A DNA stretch of 24,724 bases from Spirogloea muscicola. Taxonomy: Eukaryota > Streptophyta > Zygnematophyceae > Spirogloeales > Spirogloeaceae. Each line of letters starts with the position of its first letter. The first letter of the stretch is position 1. The stretch is taken from positions 49,659 through 74,382 of the forward strand of contig WELB01000376.1 in the NCBI GenBank assembly GCA_009602725.1. The letters are read 5' to 3'. Below, in pieces: positions 9,397 through 20,312 of this stretch. The notes beneath the pieces were generated by a model. That model did no database searches and had not been told where the DNA came from. It saw only the letters and a program-made list of their open reading frames with translations. A program made the translations under genes and the position numbers.

Positions 9397-11130
9397 TCAG
9401 GATGCCTCAAGCAGGCGCTTGAGCGTTGCCTCGGCCCGTTGCTCAATCTGAGGTAGCAACCATTCGTGCTGAAGGAGATCCAGCCCGTCCTTCTCGCCAG
9501 TCAGGGTCTGCTTAAGCAACCAGACAAGGAGTTTCAGGCGTCAGGAAAGCCATCTTCCGTGTATGACAGATACCTACCATTTACCATGACATAGCATCTG
9601 CACTTGCAGGTTCTGTCCAAGCACCTTGCCAGGATCAGCGCCAAAACCCCCCATCTGGCTAGCCATCTGCATCTGCATCATCCTTTGCGTATCATCCACA
9701 GCTGCAGCACAGAAGATCAGTGCCAGCCCCAAAGTCAGAACAGCTTGTTCATGAGGTTTGTAAAGCGACGTTACTATGACTATCTAATTGCAGGACTTTC
9801 TGAATAACTGAATGCTCGTGTCTTCCGCTCAACAAACACCATATGTCGGCATGATCTCGTGCACCAACCATTGTCCTCTCCAAGTATCAGGCTGAAGAAG
9901 CCTCGCAAGCCGAAGAGATTCAAGAAGTACCTGCTCAAGGGTGCACAAAGGACGCACACAGGAATCAGCCCAATAAACAACGAAGACTGAGCAGCAAGTA
10001 GTGCATGTGACTGATCTGAGGACGACTCACCATGATCTGCTGCTGACGTAACAAACATCCACGGAGCTCAGATCTATGCCATTCTGAAGCATGGGTCTGA
10101 AGCGCTGTGTGAGAGGAAATGGGATTTTGGCTGTGCATGGAGGAGCACAGCTTTGTAAGTCAGAAATCCTGCCCTCCAGTAGAGCATTCCCCCAATGCTG
10201 CCCCAGCGCAGGGAGCCGGGCAGGGTGGGAGGGGGCAGGGAGGGGGGAAAAGGGAAAAACATTCACAAGAAGCACAGGCTTGGTACTCTTGCCCAGTGCT
10301 CTCAAAGAGCAGAAAGCAGACGGCAAAAAGCACTGCAGCTATGAATCATCCTCACCAGCTACAAAGCCAGAGAAGAAGAAGTTGACCCACGCAAAAGTCA
10401 AAGTCTGTGCATGCAGAAAAAGAGTCACGTTTTTAACTCGTACATCAGAACAAGTACTGTAGATCAGCAGCCTCCCACAGGATTCAGAAGCATGCTTGCA
10501 AACGAACAAACGAAGTTGTGTGAGAATAGATGCTAAGCTGTAATGCAAATTTGGCAAGTCACGGGCCGCAGTGTGACACCTGGGGGATGATCATGCCAAG
10601 GTTCTTCTTCATCATATCCATGGCCATGTTGGGGTCGGTGAGCATCTGCGCCTGGGGGCTGGCGGCGCCCTTGGGGACGTGGAGCAGGCCGTTGTCCTGC
10701 GGCAGCGGCGGCGATCAAGACCACCCGCCATTATTGCTGAGCCTACTTGGCCTGCTCTATCACTGGCTTCGCTCGTTACATGATTCGGCCAGATGACAGT
10801 CACACTCAAGGCAGGCGCAACTCGCAAAGAGCTCTGCCACTGGGAAGAAAGAAGGAAATGAAAGGAAAGGGTCGCCAATTCAAGCCAATACATTGCCAAG
10901 GCAGAAGCTAGTGCAAGAAGTGGGGCTACATGACACGAAGCCCTATGCTAAGGTGGCTGAGGTAACAGATATAACAGCGGGGGAGAGGTGCCAGAGGGGG
11001 CGAGAGAATGGCTAGGTGCGGGGTTGAATGCCTCACCTCGTTGTTGAAATAGTGGCGCCGCAGCCGAAAGGCCTTCCCTGGAATGTACCCGGCGTTGGAG
11101 CGCAGCATCCGCGCCCGCAGCACGATCTGC
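9397..11130 (-). CDS. EMC3: ER membrane protein complex subunit 3, first exon not found
   Basis: EMC3 is the YidC/Oxa1-related core subunit of the ER membrane insertase. Seven exons join in phase: 11130-11037, 10696-10580, 10404-10356, 10130-10031, 9930-9869, 9701-9604 and 9507-9397. They give 209 aa that match residues from about 50 to the end of plant EMC3, normally about 250-260 aa. Hallmarks are [83 protein letters not shown] and [18 protein letters not shown]. The C-terminus is [19 protein letters not shown]. Exon 2 begins in phase 1 after gagcag. No exon encoding the first transmembrane segment (the IRDWV-type start) is visible between 11131 and 12398. The gene is therefore 5'-incomplete here, through a missing piece of assembly, a deletion or a distant exon. 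Confidence 0.9.
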
Positions 11131-12398
11131 CTGCTCAATGGGACGCGCCAACGCCCGACGGCGGCGGCGGTCAGCTGTGCAGCCCGGCGGCGGCGGTAGC
11201 GGCGGCGGCGGCGGCGGCGGCGGCGCAGCGGCGGGAAGAGAGTTGGGGCCTGAGGTGTGGAGATGGAAAGGTTCCGAGTGGTAGCAAGCATGGCGTCGGA
11301 TCTGACAAATTCGGACCTACTGTCCGCGGCGCCGCTGATAAGCCGCATGGGCAGCCGAGGCCGGGGGCCGGGGGTGATCGAATCCGTCGGCGTGATGCGG
11401 GGGCGGGGCGTCGCGGCGCGCCGCAAGCCTTCCGATCTCGAGAATCGGACGGCATAAAACCACCTCCACACCTTCCCTTCACCCTGGAGCTACCAGCTTA
11501 GCCCTAAGTACAGCGGCCAGATTGGCCGTCACCTCAGCCGTTTTATGAATCAATACTTTGTGCCCTCCTGACCATCCATTCATGTGGCTTTTCGCCAATG
11601 GGGGCTGTGGACGGCCAGGCCATATACAATGGACAAGGTCCAAAAGGGCCAGAAGGCGCTTACAGCCATTCGCAACAGCTATGCAAATTGCAGTTTCCCT
11701 GACCGTCCCATCAAGTCACAGTTGGACCAGAGCCAAGGCCGTCAGGCGTCCATTGCAGTGGCGGCCGCGCCGGCGTCGCCGTGCCGCGCGTGCCGGCTGA
11801 AGGCACTGCGGCGAAGGCATTGCGGAGTGAGGAGGCGCAGATAGCTGCTAGCTGCTGCGGAGCAGGGATTGCCTGTGTAGGATGGGGAGAAGTGGCCATC
11901 CCTAGCTTTCATTTGCACAAGTTCAGAGCAGGCGTCGCGGAGCAGCGCAGCCGAAGTTGGACCTGTATGCGCCGCATGCTGACCGCATCCCTGCAACTAA
12001 GGCTTCCGCCCGCTCCGAGGTCAGCTTAATCAAGCTAGAGAAGCGGCTGGTGATAATGGTGTGCAGCTGCGAAAGGTTGCAGTTGCTAATTCAAGTACTT
12101 AAGAGTGTGCCTTGTTATGGAAGGCTGTTGCAGAGTAGTCAATACAGGCAGCATACGCGTCGTTGTGCTTGGTTGCAATTATGTGTCCTCAGAGCAGAGC
12201 TAGTGCAGCTAATATCGTTGCAGCTCGAACCTCTGCTTCATTCGGTTGTCTGCGCTGATTGGAAGCACGTGGGTCTTCTTGACAACAGGTCTCCTGGTTC
12301 CTAGCTGTTGCCTGCTAGGGTGGTCATGGATCTTAGATTGCAACTATGTGGCTGTGTTCTGAAGATTTGGCACAACACTTCTCCTGTTGTCATCGCAG
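11131..12398. other. Upstream region between EMC3 and the transferase exons
   Basis: This 1.27-kb stretch should hold EMC3 exon 1 and the first exon of the plus-strand transferase. I could identify neither. It includes a GGC-rich microsatellite (about 11161-11227) and a CpG-rich stretch to about 11450. Near 11580-11660 is a weak match to the retroelement end motifs (GGCTTTTCGCCAATGGGGGC; AATGGACAAGGTCCAAAAG). An open plus frame at 11257-11457 (MEMERFRVVASM...) has no recognisable homology. Confidence 0.45.
11161..11227. repeat. GGC-rich microsatellite
   Basis: This is an imperfect GGC/CGG repeat with the longest pure run near 11203-11225. It lies just upstream of the first visible EMC3 exon and is the kind of tract that collapses in assemblies. 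Confidence 0.8.
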
Positions 12399-12913
12399 GG
12401 AGGTCCACCTCTGGTGCCTGTTCCCTGAAGACGTCCACGACCCTGACATATTACATACTTACCACAGCATACTCTCGCCAGCCGAGCAGCTGCACGTAGC
12501 TGCTGCTAATAGTGAGCCACTGAGGAGGGAATGGTTGCTTGCGAGGGCCCTTGTTCGCGCATCACTTGCCAAATGTAAGCTTCCAAAAGGAAGGTCAGGC
12601 TGCTACCAATTAAGACTACTTCATTGAAAAAGACTACTTCAGTGAAATTACTAGTAGATCTCAGCTTCTTGTACTTCACATGACATTCTTGTTGTCCCAT
12701 CTTCATGAAAGGACCGAAGCAACCGCATCTGCTCCAGCTTCAGCTCTATTTCATGGCTATTAGTTACTGGCTTCAGCTGTATATCTACCAGAATTTTCTA
12801 ACATTTGCTGTTCGAATGGGGATGGATGTGTTTTTCATGTGACTCCAGATTGTGGTGGCTTGTTGGGACCTAAGCAGCTACGTTTTAGGAGTAACCGCCA
12901 TGGAAAACCAAAG
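12399..12913 (+). CDS. 4'-phosphopantetheinyl transferase, two N-terminal exons only
   Basis: The enzyme family transfers phosphopantetheine from CoA to carrier proteins. Exon 12399-12574 follows a clean acceptor (catcgcag) and encodes EVHLWCLFPEDVHDPDILHT...LSPAEQ...LLARALVRASLAK. It ends in phase 1 before gtaagc. Exon 12849-12913 completes the codon and reads CGGLLGPKQLRFRSNRHGKP then K before gtttac. This matches the start of plant Sfp-type transferases: the (T/V)HLWY-like opening, the LLARALVRT motif and the LKFxxNxxGKPE motif. The following catalytic exons (FNxSHT and the GIDVE/KE motifs) are absent. Only 60 bases separate exon 2 from the N at 12974, after which UBP 5' sequence begins. 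The upstream first exon was not found. The fragment is either truncated in the genome or cut by an assembly join. Confidence 0.75.
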
Positions 12914-12973
12914 GTTTACCTTCATAAGCATTTCAGCCCTCATCTTTCTGTGATTTTTAAGGCTTATTTAGTA

Positions 12974-12974
12974 N
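12974..12974. other. Ambiguous base (N), possible contig join
   Basis: This is the only non-ACGT base in the window. AT-rich intron-like sequence of the transferase lies to its left and a GGC-rich UBP 5' leader to its right. The transferase stops making sense exactly here. Confidence 0.6.
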
Positions 12975-13103
12975 CGGCGGCGGCGAAGTGGCGACTGGAG
13001 GCACTTGGAAAAGCCAGAATCGAGAGTGGCAGGGCGGGCGAGGGCCTGCTGAGCCGGCTGCAGCGGCAGCGGCGGCGCCGGCGGCGGCGGCGGGTCCTCC
13101 TTG

Positions 13104-13278
13104 ATGGGCAGCTCGGGGTCGAAGCTGGAGAAGGCGCTGGGCGACGCCTTCCCCGAGGGCGAGCGCTACTTTGGCCTCGAGAACTTCGGCAACACCTGCT
13201 ACTGCAACTCCGTCCTGCAGGCGCTCTACTTCTGCGCGCCCTTCCGCGAGCGTCTGCTCGAGTACCAGGCCCGCAACC

Positions 13279-13320
<42 letters not shown>

Positions 13321-15006
13321 ACGGCGAGAACCTGCTGACCTGCCTGGCGGAGCTTTTCCACCAGATCCAGATGCAGAAGAAGAAGACGGGCGTGATCGCG
13401 CCCAAGCGCTTCGTGCAGCGCGTCAAGAAGCAGAAGGAGCTCTTCCGCTCCTTCATGCACCAGGTACCGCCCACGTCGCCCATGACACTGCAAGCTTCTA
13501 ATACGTAGAGATATTGCTTTCAAAAAACAAGACATTTCTTACTTATGTCTTACTTATGTCTATTCTGACTTCCGCGGGCTTAGTGGTCGGTGGGACTGAT
13601 CAGCAAAAGCGGGGATGCGGCCTGCCTGCTGTTTGCCGCTCAGCCGGCTCTCAGGCTCTTCGTGGGCGTGCGACTGTGCAGGACGCGCACGAGTTCCTCA
13701 ACTTCTTGCTCAACGAGCTGGCCGACATCCTGGAGAACGAGGCCAAGGCCGGCAAGGCCGAGGCGGGCCGCGTCGTCCCGGGCGTCAAGGGCGAGCCGCC
13801 CACCGTCGTCACGTGGGTCCGCGAGATCTTTCAGGTCCTGCTTGGGCCAGGCGCGCTCGCTCTCGCCAGAGCTAGCCTGCTCACTGCAGCCTGCTGCAGC
13901 ACCTGTACCTCCATCGTCGCGGCCATGCAATCAATCACAGAGTGGAAGGGCTGCTGTGCAAGCTGTGCACATGGATTCCAGGAGACTCACTTTGACGAGT
14001 ACCATTCTCTGCATGTGGGCTCTTGTTGGACGCAGGGCACGCTGACAAACGAGACGCGGTGCCTGTGTTGTGAGACTACAACTGCGCGCGACGAGACTTT
14101 CCTGGACCTGAGTCTCGACATTGAGCAGAACAGCTCTGTGACCAGCTGCCTCCGCAACTTCAGCTCCACCGAGACGCTTAATGCTGAGGACAAGTTTTTC
14201 TGCGACAAGTGCTGCAGGTCAGCAAAGCAGCACCTTCTGTACCTTGTCTTCCCTGCCACGGGTGGGACAACATCTACGCCCTCTCTGGTAGTGGTGCAGG
14301 AATAATGAATATCCATCACGCCTGAGGCAGCTTGCAGGAGGCGCAGAAGGGGATGAAGGTGAAGGTGCCGCCCCGCGTGCTGGCGCTCCACCTCAAGCGC
14401 TTCAAGTACATTGAGCAGTTGGGACGATACAAGAAGCTTTCCTATCGCGTGGTCTTCCCACTGGAGCTCAAGCTCTGCAACACCACGCATGACGCCCCTG
14501 GCTCTGAGGCCGAGTACTCGTTGTTTGCTGTCGTTGTGCACGTTGGCAGGTGAGCGGCTTTGGTGGACTCGTGATCTGCATTCTATTGCTGTCTGTGTAT
14601 TCCTGAGCACTTGCCCATATCTTGCAGCATGCTTCAAGTCATGCTAGCAATCTCATGTTTCAAAATGGGTGCTGCAAAGTCGTGGACGCAACATGGCGCT
14701 TGTGAGCCTATGTCCTTTCAGAAATTGCTTCTTGCGCGTCTGGCCCAGCGTCCTGGCGGATGTCTGTCACACTGACAATTACCACGCGTGAATTTTGTCG
14801 CCTTCAGCGGACCGAACCACGGGCACTATGTGAGCCTAGTGAAGAGCCATGGGCATTGGCTCTTCTTCGATGACGAGAATGTTGAACCAATTGACGAGTC
14901 CATGGTGCAGACCTTCTTCGGCGGCACGCAGGAGTACTCGTCCAATACTGATCATGGCTACATCCTCTTCTACGAGTCGCTCCAGCCGGAGCTGCTAGAC
15001 TGCTAA
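13104..15006 (+). CDS. UBP3/4: Ubiquitin carboxyl-terminal hydrolase 3/4-like (UBP3/UBP4)
   Basis: This is a cysteine deubiquitinase of the plant UBP3/UBP4 type (animal USP12/46 class). The five exons are 13104-13463, 13682-13834, 14036-14217, 14331-14549 and 14808-15006. They join in phase to give 370 aa, essentially the length of Arabidopsis UBP3/4. The start MGSSGSK is a plausible N-myristoylation signal, as in the family, and the ATG at 13104 is the first sensible one. The Cys box FGNTCYCNS puts the catalytic Cys at residue 32. QDAHEFLN crosses intron 1. Zinc-finger cysteines lie in ETRCLCCE and FFCDKCC. The His box [10 protein letters not shown] places the catalytic His at residue 311, followed by [10 protein letters not shown] and [12 protein letters not shown] run of about 11 glycines (GGC repeat, 13279-13311) follows QARNR where relatives have a short variable segment. 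The gene converges on the WLM metalloprotease gene, with about 560 bp between their stop codons. Confidence 0.97.
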
Positions 15007-15566
15007 ATAGCTAAGCCTCACGTGCTTCCATGAGTACAGCAGCTCCGGACAGGAAGACAGGCAGTCTGCTGTTCCTGTCAAGTTGTGGTATCCACTGTTC
15101 TATTCTGATCTTGAGATATATATATCCTGCATATCCCATTGATATTCAGGGACATTCATCCCACCATTTGCAATTACCATCTTGCAGGAAGATCTAGGTG
15201 GCATACACGACTATGTGTCGATCCTTTGGCTTCTAAGTCCACTTAAATGTGCTGAACAACGACGGGCTTGCATAAAAATACACCCACATTATGTGTCCTG
15301 TCAACACTGCTCAACCTCAGCTGCAAATGTCTTTCTTGCGTTGTAGCTGCCAGATAGCTAAGAGACTTGTCCAGCCTAGTATCAGGCATTCTACTGGACC
15401 ACAGTTTTCGAGGCCTGCCTTCAGTACCATCTATTTGTGGTCGCCCTGAGCTAATGACAGAGGTGCCACACCTCAGAGAGGAGACTGTGGGTGTAAATGA
15501 CTCCATCAAAGTTCGAACTTCATGGAGTCGAGCTTCACCTCGAACAGAGCATACCCTTGAGAGCCA
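15007..15566. other. Convergent 3' region between UBP and WLM genes
   Basis: This stretch contains the 3' UTRs of two convergent genes. AT-rich motifs such as ATATATATATCC near 15115 could take part in polyadenylation, but no specific signal stands out. No further gene is seen. Confidence 0.5.
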
Positions 15567-18500
15567 TTACACTGACATTAGGGACTGAGAGACAAGCCAT
15601 AGAAGGCCAGGATCATCCCTACGAAGCACCAATAACTTGCCGACCTCCTCATCTGTTTTGAATTCCTCGTCAGCAAAGCCGGCTGCATGCAGGACCTCCA
15701 ATGCACCTGCACAAGGCAAGTAAACCCATTGACGATGATTTATCATGCCAATGCCACTTGATCTGACATAGTTGATCTAAATAACATAAAATGGATCAAC
15801 AGTCAAAATGAAAAGTGTGGGGCTGTTTCGTGACTACATAGCCATCCATCCTCATGCTTAAGATGTCATGCCACAGAAGAGCTCAATCGCATTCCAAGTG
15901 CAAGCTTTCTTGTCCAGCTTGTTACAAGTTCAAAAATTGTTGTATATGTGAAATGCTCACCTAGTTTGCGCCTGATATACCTTAAAACAATTGCTACACA
16001 GAAGGTGAAGACTGGTGCACAAATTAATGACTTTGTCAAAGGGTTCTCACCTGGATATCTTCCAACCCGCTCATGAAATCTCTTGTTCGCCTGCATTAGA
16101 GGGCATATCACTCGGTTAGACTTGCCCTAGACATGGCCCTAGACATGTAACATTGTAATACTCAGTAGACCATCTCACTTGCAAGATCAATGCAAACATT
16201 TATGGAGACCTATGCAAACCAAGCTGAAACACTCGTGATTGCAAGTCAGTAACTAACTAACAACAAACTGACGCGCTACTGAAGAAGATAGATTGCCTGA
16301 TTTTGCCCATACTTTCTGCACATGAATAACAGCTACACATGTCCTCTAAGTAAACCCATGAAGAATGCTGACCTTTCGCAGTTGCCTAAATTTGGAGTCT
16401 TTGGTGGAGTACATGGCATTCCTGCAAAGTAACAGCACGATAGTACTCAAAGGCTGAGGCTGCTCAAAGGCTGAGGCTGGAATCCTGGTCAGAAATGATC
16501 AAAAGTGTGAAGCTGAAGTTGACACTACTTTTCCACCACAGCTAGAGATGTGCCTGACGTAGCTTTCGTTCTGCAACATACAGCTCCTCCAAAAGGAGTG
16601 GTGCTTGTCTGCAAGTATTGGAGAGAAAACAAGTGTTAAGCCCACACCTGAGAATTGTTAGCAATGTTTCGAGAGTCTCTTTGACGTCCTGCTCAGGCAG
16701 CTCACACCTCAACTTTCTCATAGCCTCCTCAACTCGCCTTGTCACGCTGGCTGCAGCATCTTGGAGCCTCACAACCTCTGGCTGATCAGTGACTTCAGCA
16801 ATCTCCAAGTCTGACTTGCCAGCAGCAGCTCTGTGTGAAGCACCGCTAATGCCCACACCCAGTCCCCTTCCATCATCATTGTCTCTCGTAACCATCAATT
16901 CGTCCCCGTGAGCGTCGAGAAGTCCTGAATTCGTGGCAGATAAGCTCTGCTGCTCTGTGTCTGCGATGCCTTCATCAGCAAGGATCACCTCACCACAATC
17001 ACCTGCTCCTGTTTGGTTACTAATTTCCAACAGTGGCCCCCTCTCTGCACTCTGGCTTTCCTCTGCTGGCAAGCTCAAAGCTGGGCTGCATGCTGCTCTA
17101 CAACTTTCTGCTGCATCTGCTAGAAAGGAAGGAGGCTCCTTGTCAAGAAAGTCCACGACTACGTTGTCCTGCTTCTGCAGCACACCCTTGCTAATACCAC
17201 CATCAAGCTGCATCTGCGATCCTTCCCCAGGCTCTGCATTCCTTTCAAGAGGATCTGGCAGGTTGGCCCCTGATGGTAAGGCTTGTTGTGCCTCGTGCAA
17301 GCTCTGGGTGCTGCTGCTGTGAGCGTGTCCTAGCCTCCGGAGAGCTGCCGCGCCGGCCGCTGCCTGCGGATTCCACAAGCTTGGCAAAAAGCTTCCACTA
17401 ATGCGGCTCCCACTGCTATGCCTGGTAGCTGCCATCACGTCACCCTCGACGAAATCCTCTTCCTCGGAGCTCGACTCATTTGTGCTTGATGCACCTCGGC
17501 ATTGCAGGCCCCCCAGATAGTGACTGCTCTGGCGAGTCCAATCCAAGGTCTCTACTTCCTTATTCAGCTGCATACATAAATGGTGCACAAAGTGAGTCCA
17601 ATGAAAGGCAGCACAAATGCAATGTCAGAGCTTGCCTAAGTACAGTATCTGTGCACACACAGGTCCTCCAGAGCAGAACAAAGACACATCACTTTACCTT
17701 CATGCCAGTGGCATGATGAGGTTACAAGATGCAGAACAAAGCCACCCAAATGAATGCATTCGTACCTGGCTGTCAAATGCCTTGAAGTGGACATCGTGTT
17801 CATCATGCACCATATGAGCCTGCACATTTCTTGAACGGCAGTGCTTAGCAGTATCATTGAAGAAGAGGGCTCAGCTGTACCCTTCCTTCTGTAATCCTTT
17901 GACGCAATGCAAGCACCCTACCAACTGCACTCAGCACTTCTTGTAAACCACTCCAGGATACTTAGTGGTCCACTGGTAAGACAGGGTTTTTCCGTTCACA
18001 AATTGAAATCTGCAAGTGTCCACCTTGCCAGTAATAGGCTTTGGTAAGCTCACCAGCTCATGCAAAAGTGTCTTCTTGATGCTGATGTACTTTCGGAATC
18101 CGGCAAGATTGTCTGTCCGCAGACGTAGTGAGATCTCCTCCCCACGATTCTGTGACAAAAAATGAAGTTCCATGGCCATAAGACTACAGGCTATGTAATA
18201 GCAGTCAATAACTAGCTAGCTGTATGTCTCTGTCTAACCTCCTCACCTCAACCTCTGCAAAATCTCATTCATGGATATCAAATGCCCTTCAGTCTAAAGC
18301 TTTCAACTCCCCCTCTGCACAGAGATTGACTGCAATGAAGCAGGTATTCAGATTACTATTGTAAGTCTTGCATCCATGAACCATTGTAGCACCGCTAAAA
18401 TTTCTCAAATATAAGTCTTCTTGCAAGCCAGGCGAAAGTGCAGGGGAAGCTTACCTTGTTAAAGCCCAGAAGGCACTTTGGGCTAACCCCAACATATCCA

Positions 18501-19986
18501 ACTGGTGCAAGTTCAGTCATGATTCCTATCCGCCACTTGTACTGTGTGTAAGTGAAACAGAACATGAGTACCTGACTGTAAACTCTACTTCAGGGTATTA
18601 CTTGAGAAGCTAACGTTGGTAAGCTCAGCGTTCGCAGCATTCATAAGTATACGTGCAAATGCCTACATAACATGAGCAAGAGCATCCACAGAGTGAGAAG
18701 ACCACTGCAAACACTTATCTGTACCTTATGAAGTAGTGCAACAATTCCTGGGTCGCTGGCAAGCTTGTGCATGAGTTGTAGAGCTTTGCTGCGAGGGGGT
18801 GTAAGCTGCAGCCAACAAGCAATAAGTCAAGATGCAGCTTGCTAAGTGACTGCTTCTATCAGTGTATGTATGTAGCAGAGCCTTGCTCAAGAGTGTCGGA
18901 TCAAGCTGCTCAAGTAGCAACTAACCTGACTGACCTCGGAGACACATAATTTACTTCTTATCAGAATATATAGGCAGGGCCTAAAGACACATGCGCTTGT
19001 GTGAGCAGTGATAGACCTCTCGAAGTCGAGAAAGACTGGCCGAGGTTAAGTACCTCAACACCAGGCAGGTGCAGCACTCGGAATTCAGCAAAAGTGTAGG
19101 GGCCAGGTGGCAACTGTTTCAATGTAACACTGCTGTGGACTTGCCGAGCTCTCTCACGTCTAGCTTCTTGAGCAAACCCCAACGTCCTGTCTGCAGCATC
19201 CTCCACTGGCTTGGAGAGCAATGCGAACTCCTCCTTTGTTGCTCCCATTAACCGTAAAGTGTCATTCTGACAGTACAAGGGATTGAGCAAGCGCTGACAT
19301 AAGAGTCTTGCTTGAAAGGGGTGAAGACGGGGTTGAGTAACAATATCAAGTCATGCAGTGGCGTACATTCTTGCTGGCACCCCTTCCCAAAGGCCCCTTA
19401 TTGAAGCTCTGCAGCTAAGGTTAATGCAGTTGCCAAACCCACTCATTGACTTGAAAACTTTCTGCTCTCGGTACTTCAAGCCTACAATCCTTGTCTGGCT
19501 GGCGAGGCTATTGCGTACGGATCCTCCTCAACGACACCGTCAAATCGTGAAGACAGGCCAAGCTGGGCTGGTGCCAAGCAGCAATTCTTACCTGCTCTAT
19601 GCCAGACTGAGAGAGTGTCAGCGTTCGCCAGGCTTCTGCCGCGGGCTGCAGCCCCGCCGCAGCGGTCGAGGCGGCTCTAGCTCTTCTGGGGAGCAGGATC
19701 CGCTGCGTGGCCTTGTCGGCGCCGGTCAGCCGCTCCAGCTCCTCAGCGAGGTCCGCCAGCGTCTCGTCCTCCTGGCGCGCCAGCTCGAACCTGCGCGAGC
19801 CGACGCTCGGGCAGGCGTCTCGTCACATCAGCAGCGGCCGGCGATGAGGTCCCCTGACGGTCTGAAGGACCTCAAACGGCAGAACGGACTGGGGATGGAG
19901 CACGCTCACCTCTTGCCACGGAAGGCGACCGTGAAGCACAGCGGCGCCGGCCTGTCGCCGCCGGATCCGGCGCCCGGCGCAGCCAT
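15567..19986 (-). CDS. UBL-WLM-PUB domain metalloprotease (Wss1/SPRTN-related)
   Basis: The exons are 19986-19910, 19790-19592, 19266-19054, 18805-18725, 18541-18455, 18149-18054, 17819-17766, 17567-16648, 16421-16373, 16090-16051 and 15706-15567. They join in phase to give 651 aa; the reading frame has a stop upstream of the ATG. Domains in order: ubiquitin-like (about 16-120, including LADLAEELERLTGADKATQR and NDTLRLMGAT); WLM protease (about 140-290, with GYVGVSPKCLLGFNK and RGEEISLRLRTDNL); a low-complexity acidic and Ser-rich linker; and a PUB domain (about 545-650, with KFRQLRKANKRFHERVGRYP). Zinc ligands are His249, His253 and His259 in HELAHMVHDEH; the intron at 18053-17820 splits the motif after HEL. 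The architecture matches the plant zinc metalloproteinase-like protein At5g35690. The WLM family is linked to proteolysis of SUMO- or ubiquitin-marked DNA-protein crosslinks, and the PUB domain should bind p97/CDC48. VVVDFL at 405-410 could be a SUMO-interacting motif. Confidence 0.95.
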
Positions 19987-20070
19987 GGCGGCGACAGCGG
20001 CGGCGGCGAGGTGCTAAGGCGAGCGGGTGCTGCGCGGAGAGGTGGCAGTGGCGGCAGCGGCAGGGCCGCC

Positions 20071-20148
20071 ATGGCGCCGGCCCGCTGGAAGCTTCGGGCG
20101 TTGGACACGCCTTCGCCTTCCCCGTTCAAGCGAAAGCACAAGAGCTAG
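20071..20148 (+). pseudogene. Short divergent ORF interrupted by a retroelement
   Basis: From ATG at 20071 the plus strand reads MAPARWKLRALDTPSPSPF then KRK, entering the 15-bp target-site duplication. The inserted element brings a stop at 20146-20148. Beyond the second duplication (from 20328) the same frame continues (QLFQKKKAAADMEKSGR, stop 20377-20379). Without the insertion the frame would cover 39 codons. The start lies 84 bp from the divergent WLM start. I do not recognise the protein. It may be the first exon of a gene now disabled, or a chance ORF. Confidence 0.35.
20124..20138 (+). repeat. Target-site duplication, left copy
   Basis: GTTCAAGCGAAAGCA, identical to 20313-20327, flanks the short retroelement copy. 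Confidence 0.85.
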
Positions 20149-20312
20149 TCAATTGCCGTCCGGTATTCGAGCGTCAGCTAGCGACCTCTATGTGCTGACT
20201 CGTGGTTACTGAGCGGGTCAGCTTAGCAGCAGGTGACGTACATTTGTCCAATGTGCTTGCCTTTGTACTTGGCCACACATGGCCTCCCCATCTCTTAATA
20301 TACACGCATTTT
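20139..20312 (+). mobile_element. 5'-truncated retroelement copy with perfect 15-bp TSD
   Basis: This 174-bp insert begins in the C-terminal coding region (SGIRASASDLYVLTRGY, stop at 20210-20212) and continues through the conserved 3' UTR (ATGTGCTTGCCTTTGTAC, GGCCACACATGGCC, CTTAATATACACGC). Both flanks carry the same 15 bases. The peptide aligns with SSIHASSSDLYVLTRGY at 1245-1301 with many synonymous differences. It sits about 150 bp upstream of the WLM protease start and may alter its promoter or leader. Confidence 0.85.

Noticed and set aside
10926-11471. Arg-rich minus-strand frame joined to EMC3 exon 2
   Set aside because: The Arg run is translated microsatellite. It does not resemble the EMC3 N-terminus, and the splice acceptor lies at the start of the conserved part.
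12957-13535. Minus-strand open frame of 192 codons across the N
   Set aside because: Antisense shadow of UBP exon 1; alanine runs are the reverse of the GGC glycine repeat.
16933-17322. Plus-strand open frame inside the WLM gene
   Set aside because: Antisense to the long linker exon of the metalloprotease; no protein family recognised.
19358-20017. Plus-strand open frame of 219 codons
   Set aside because: Antisense to exons 1 and 2 of the WLM gene, whose ubiquitin-like domain is clearly encoded on the minus strand.
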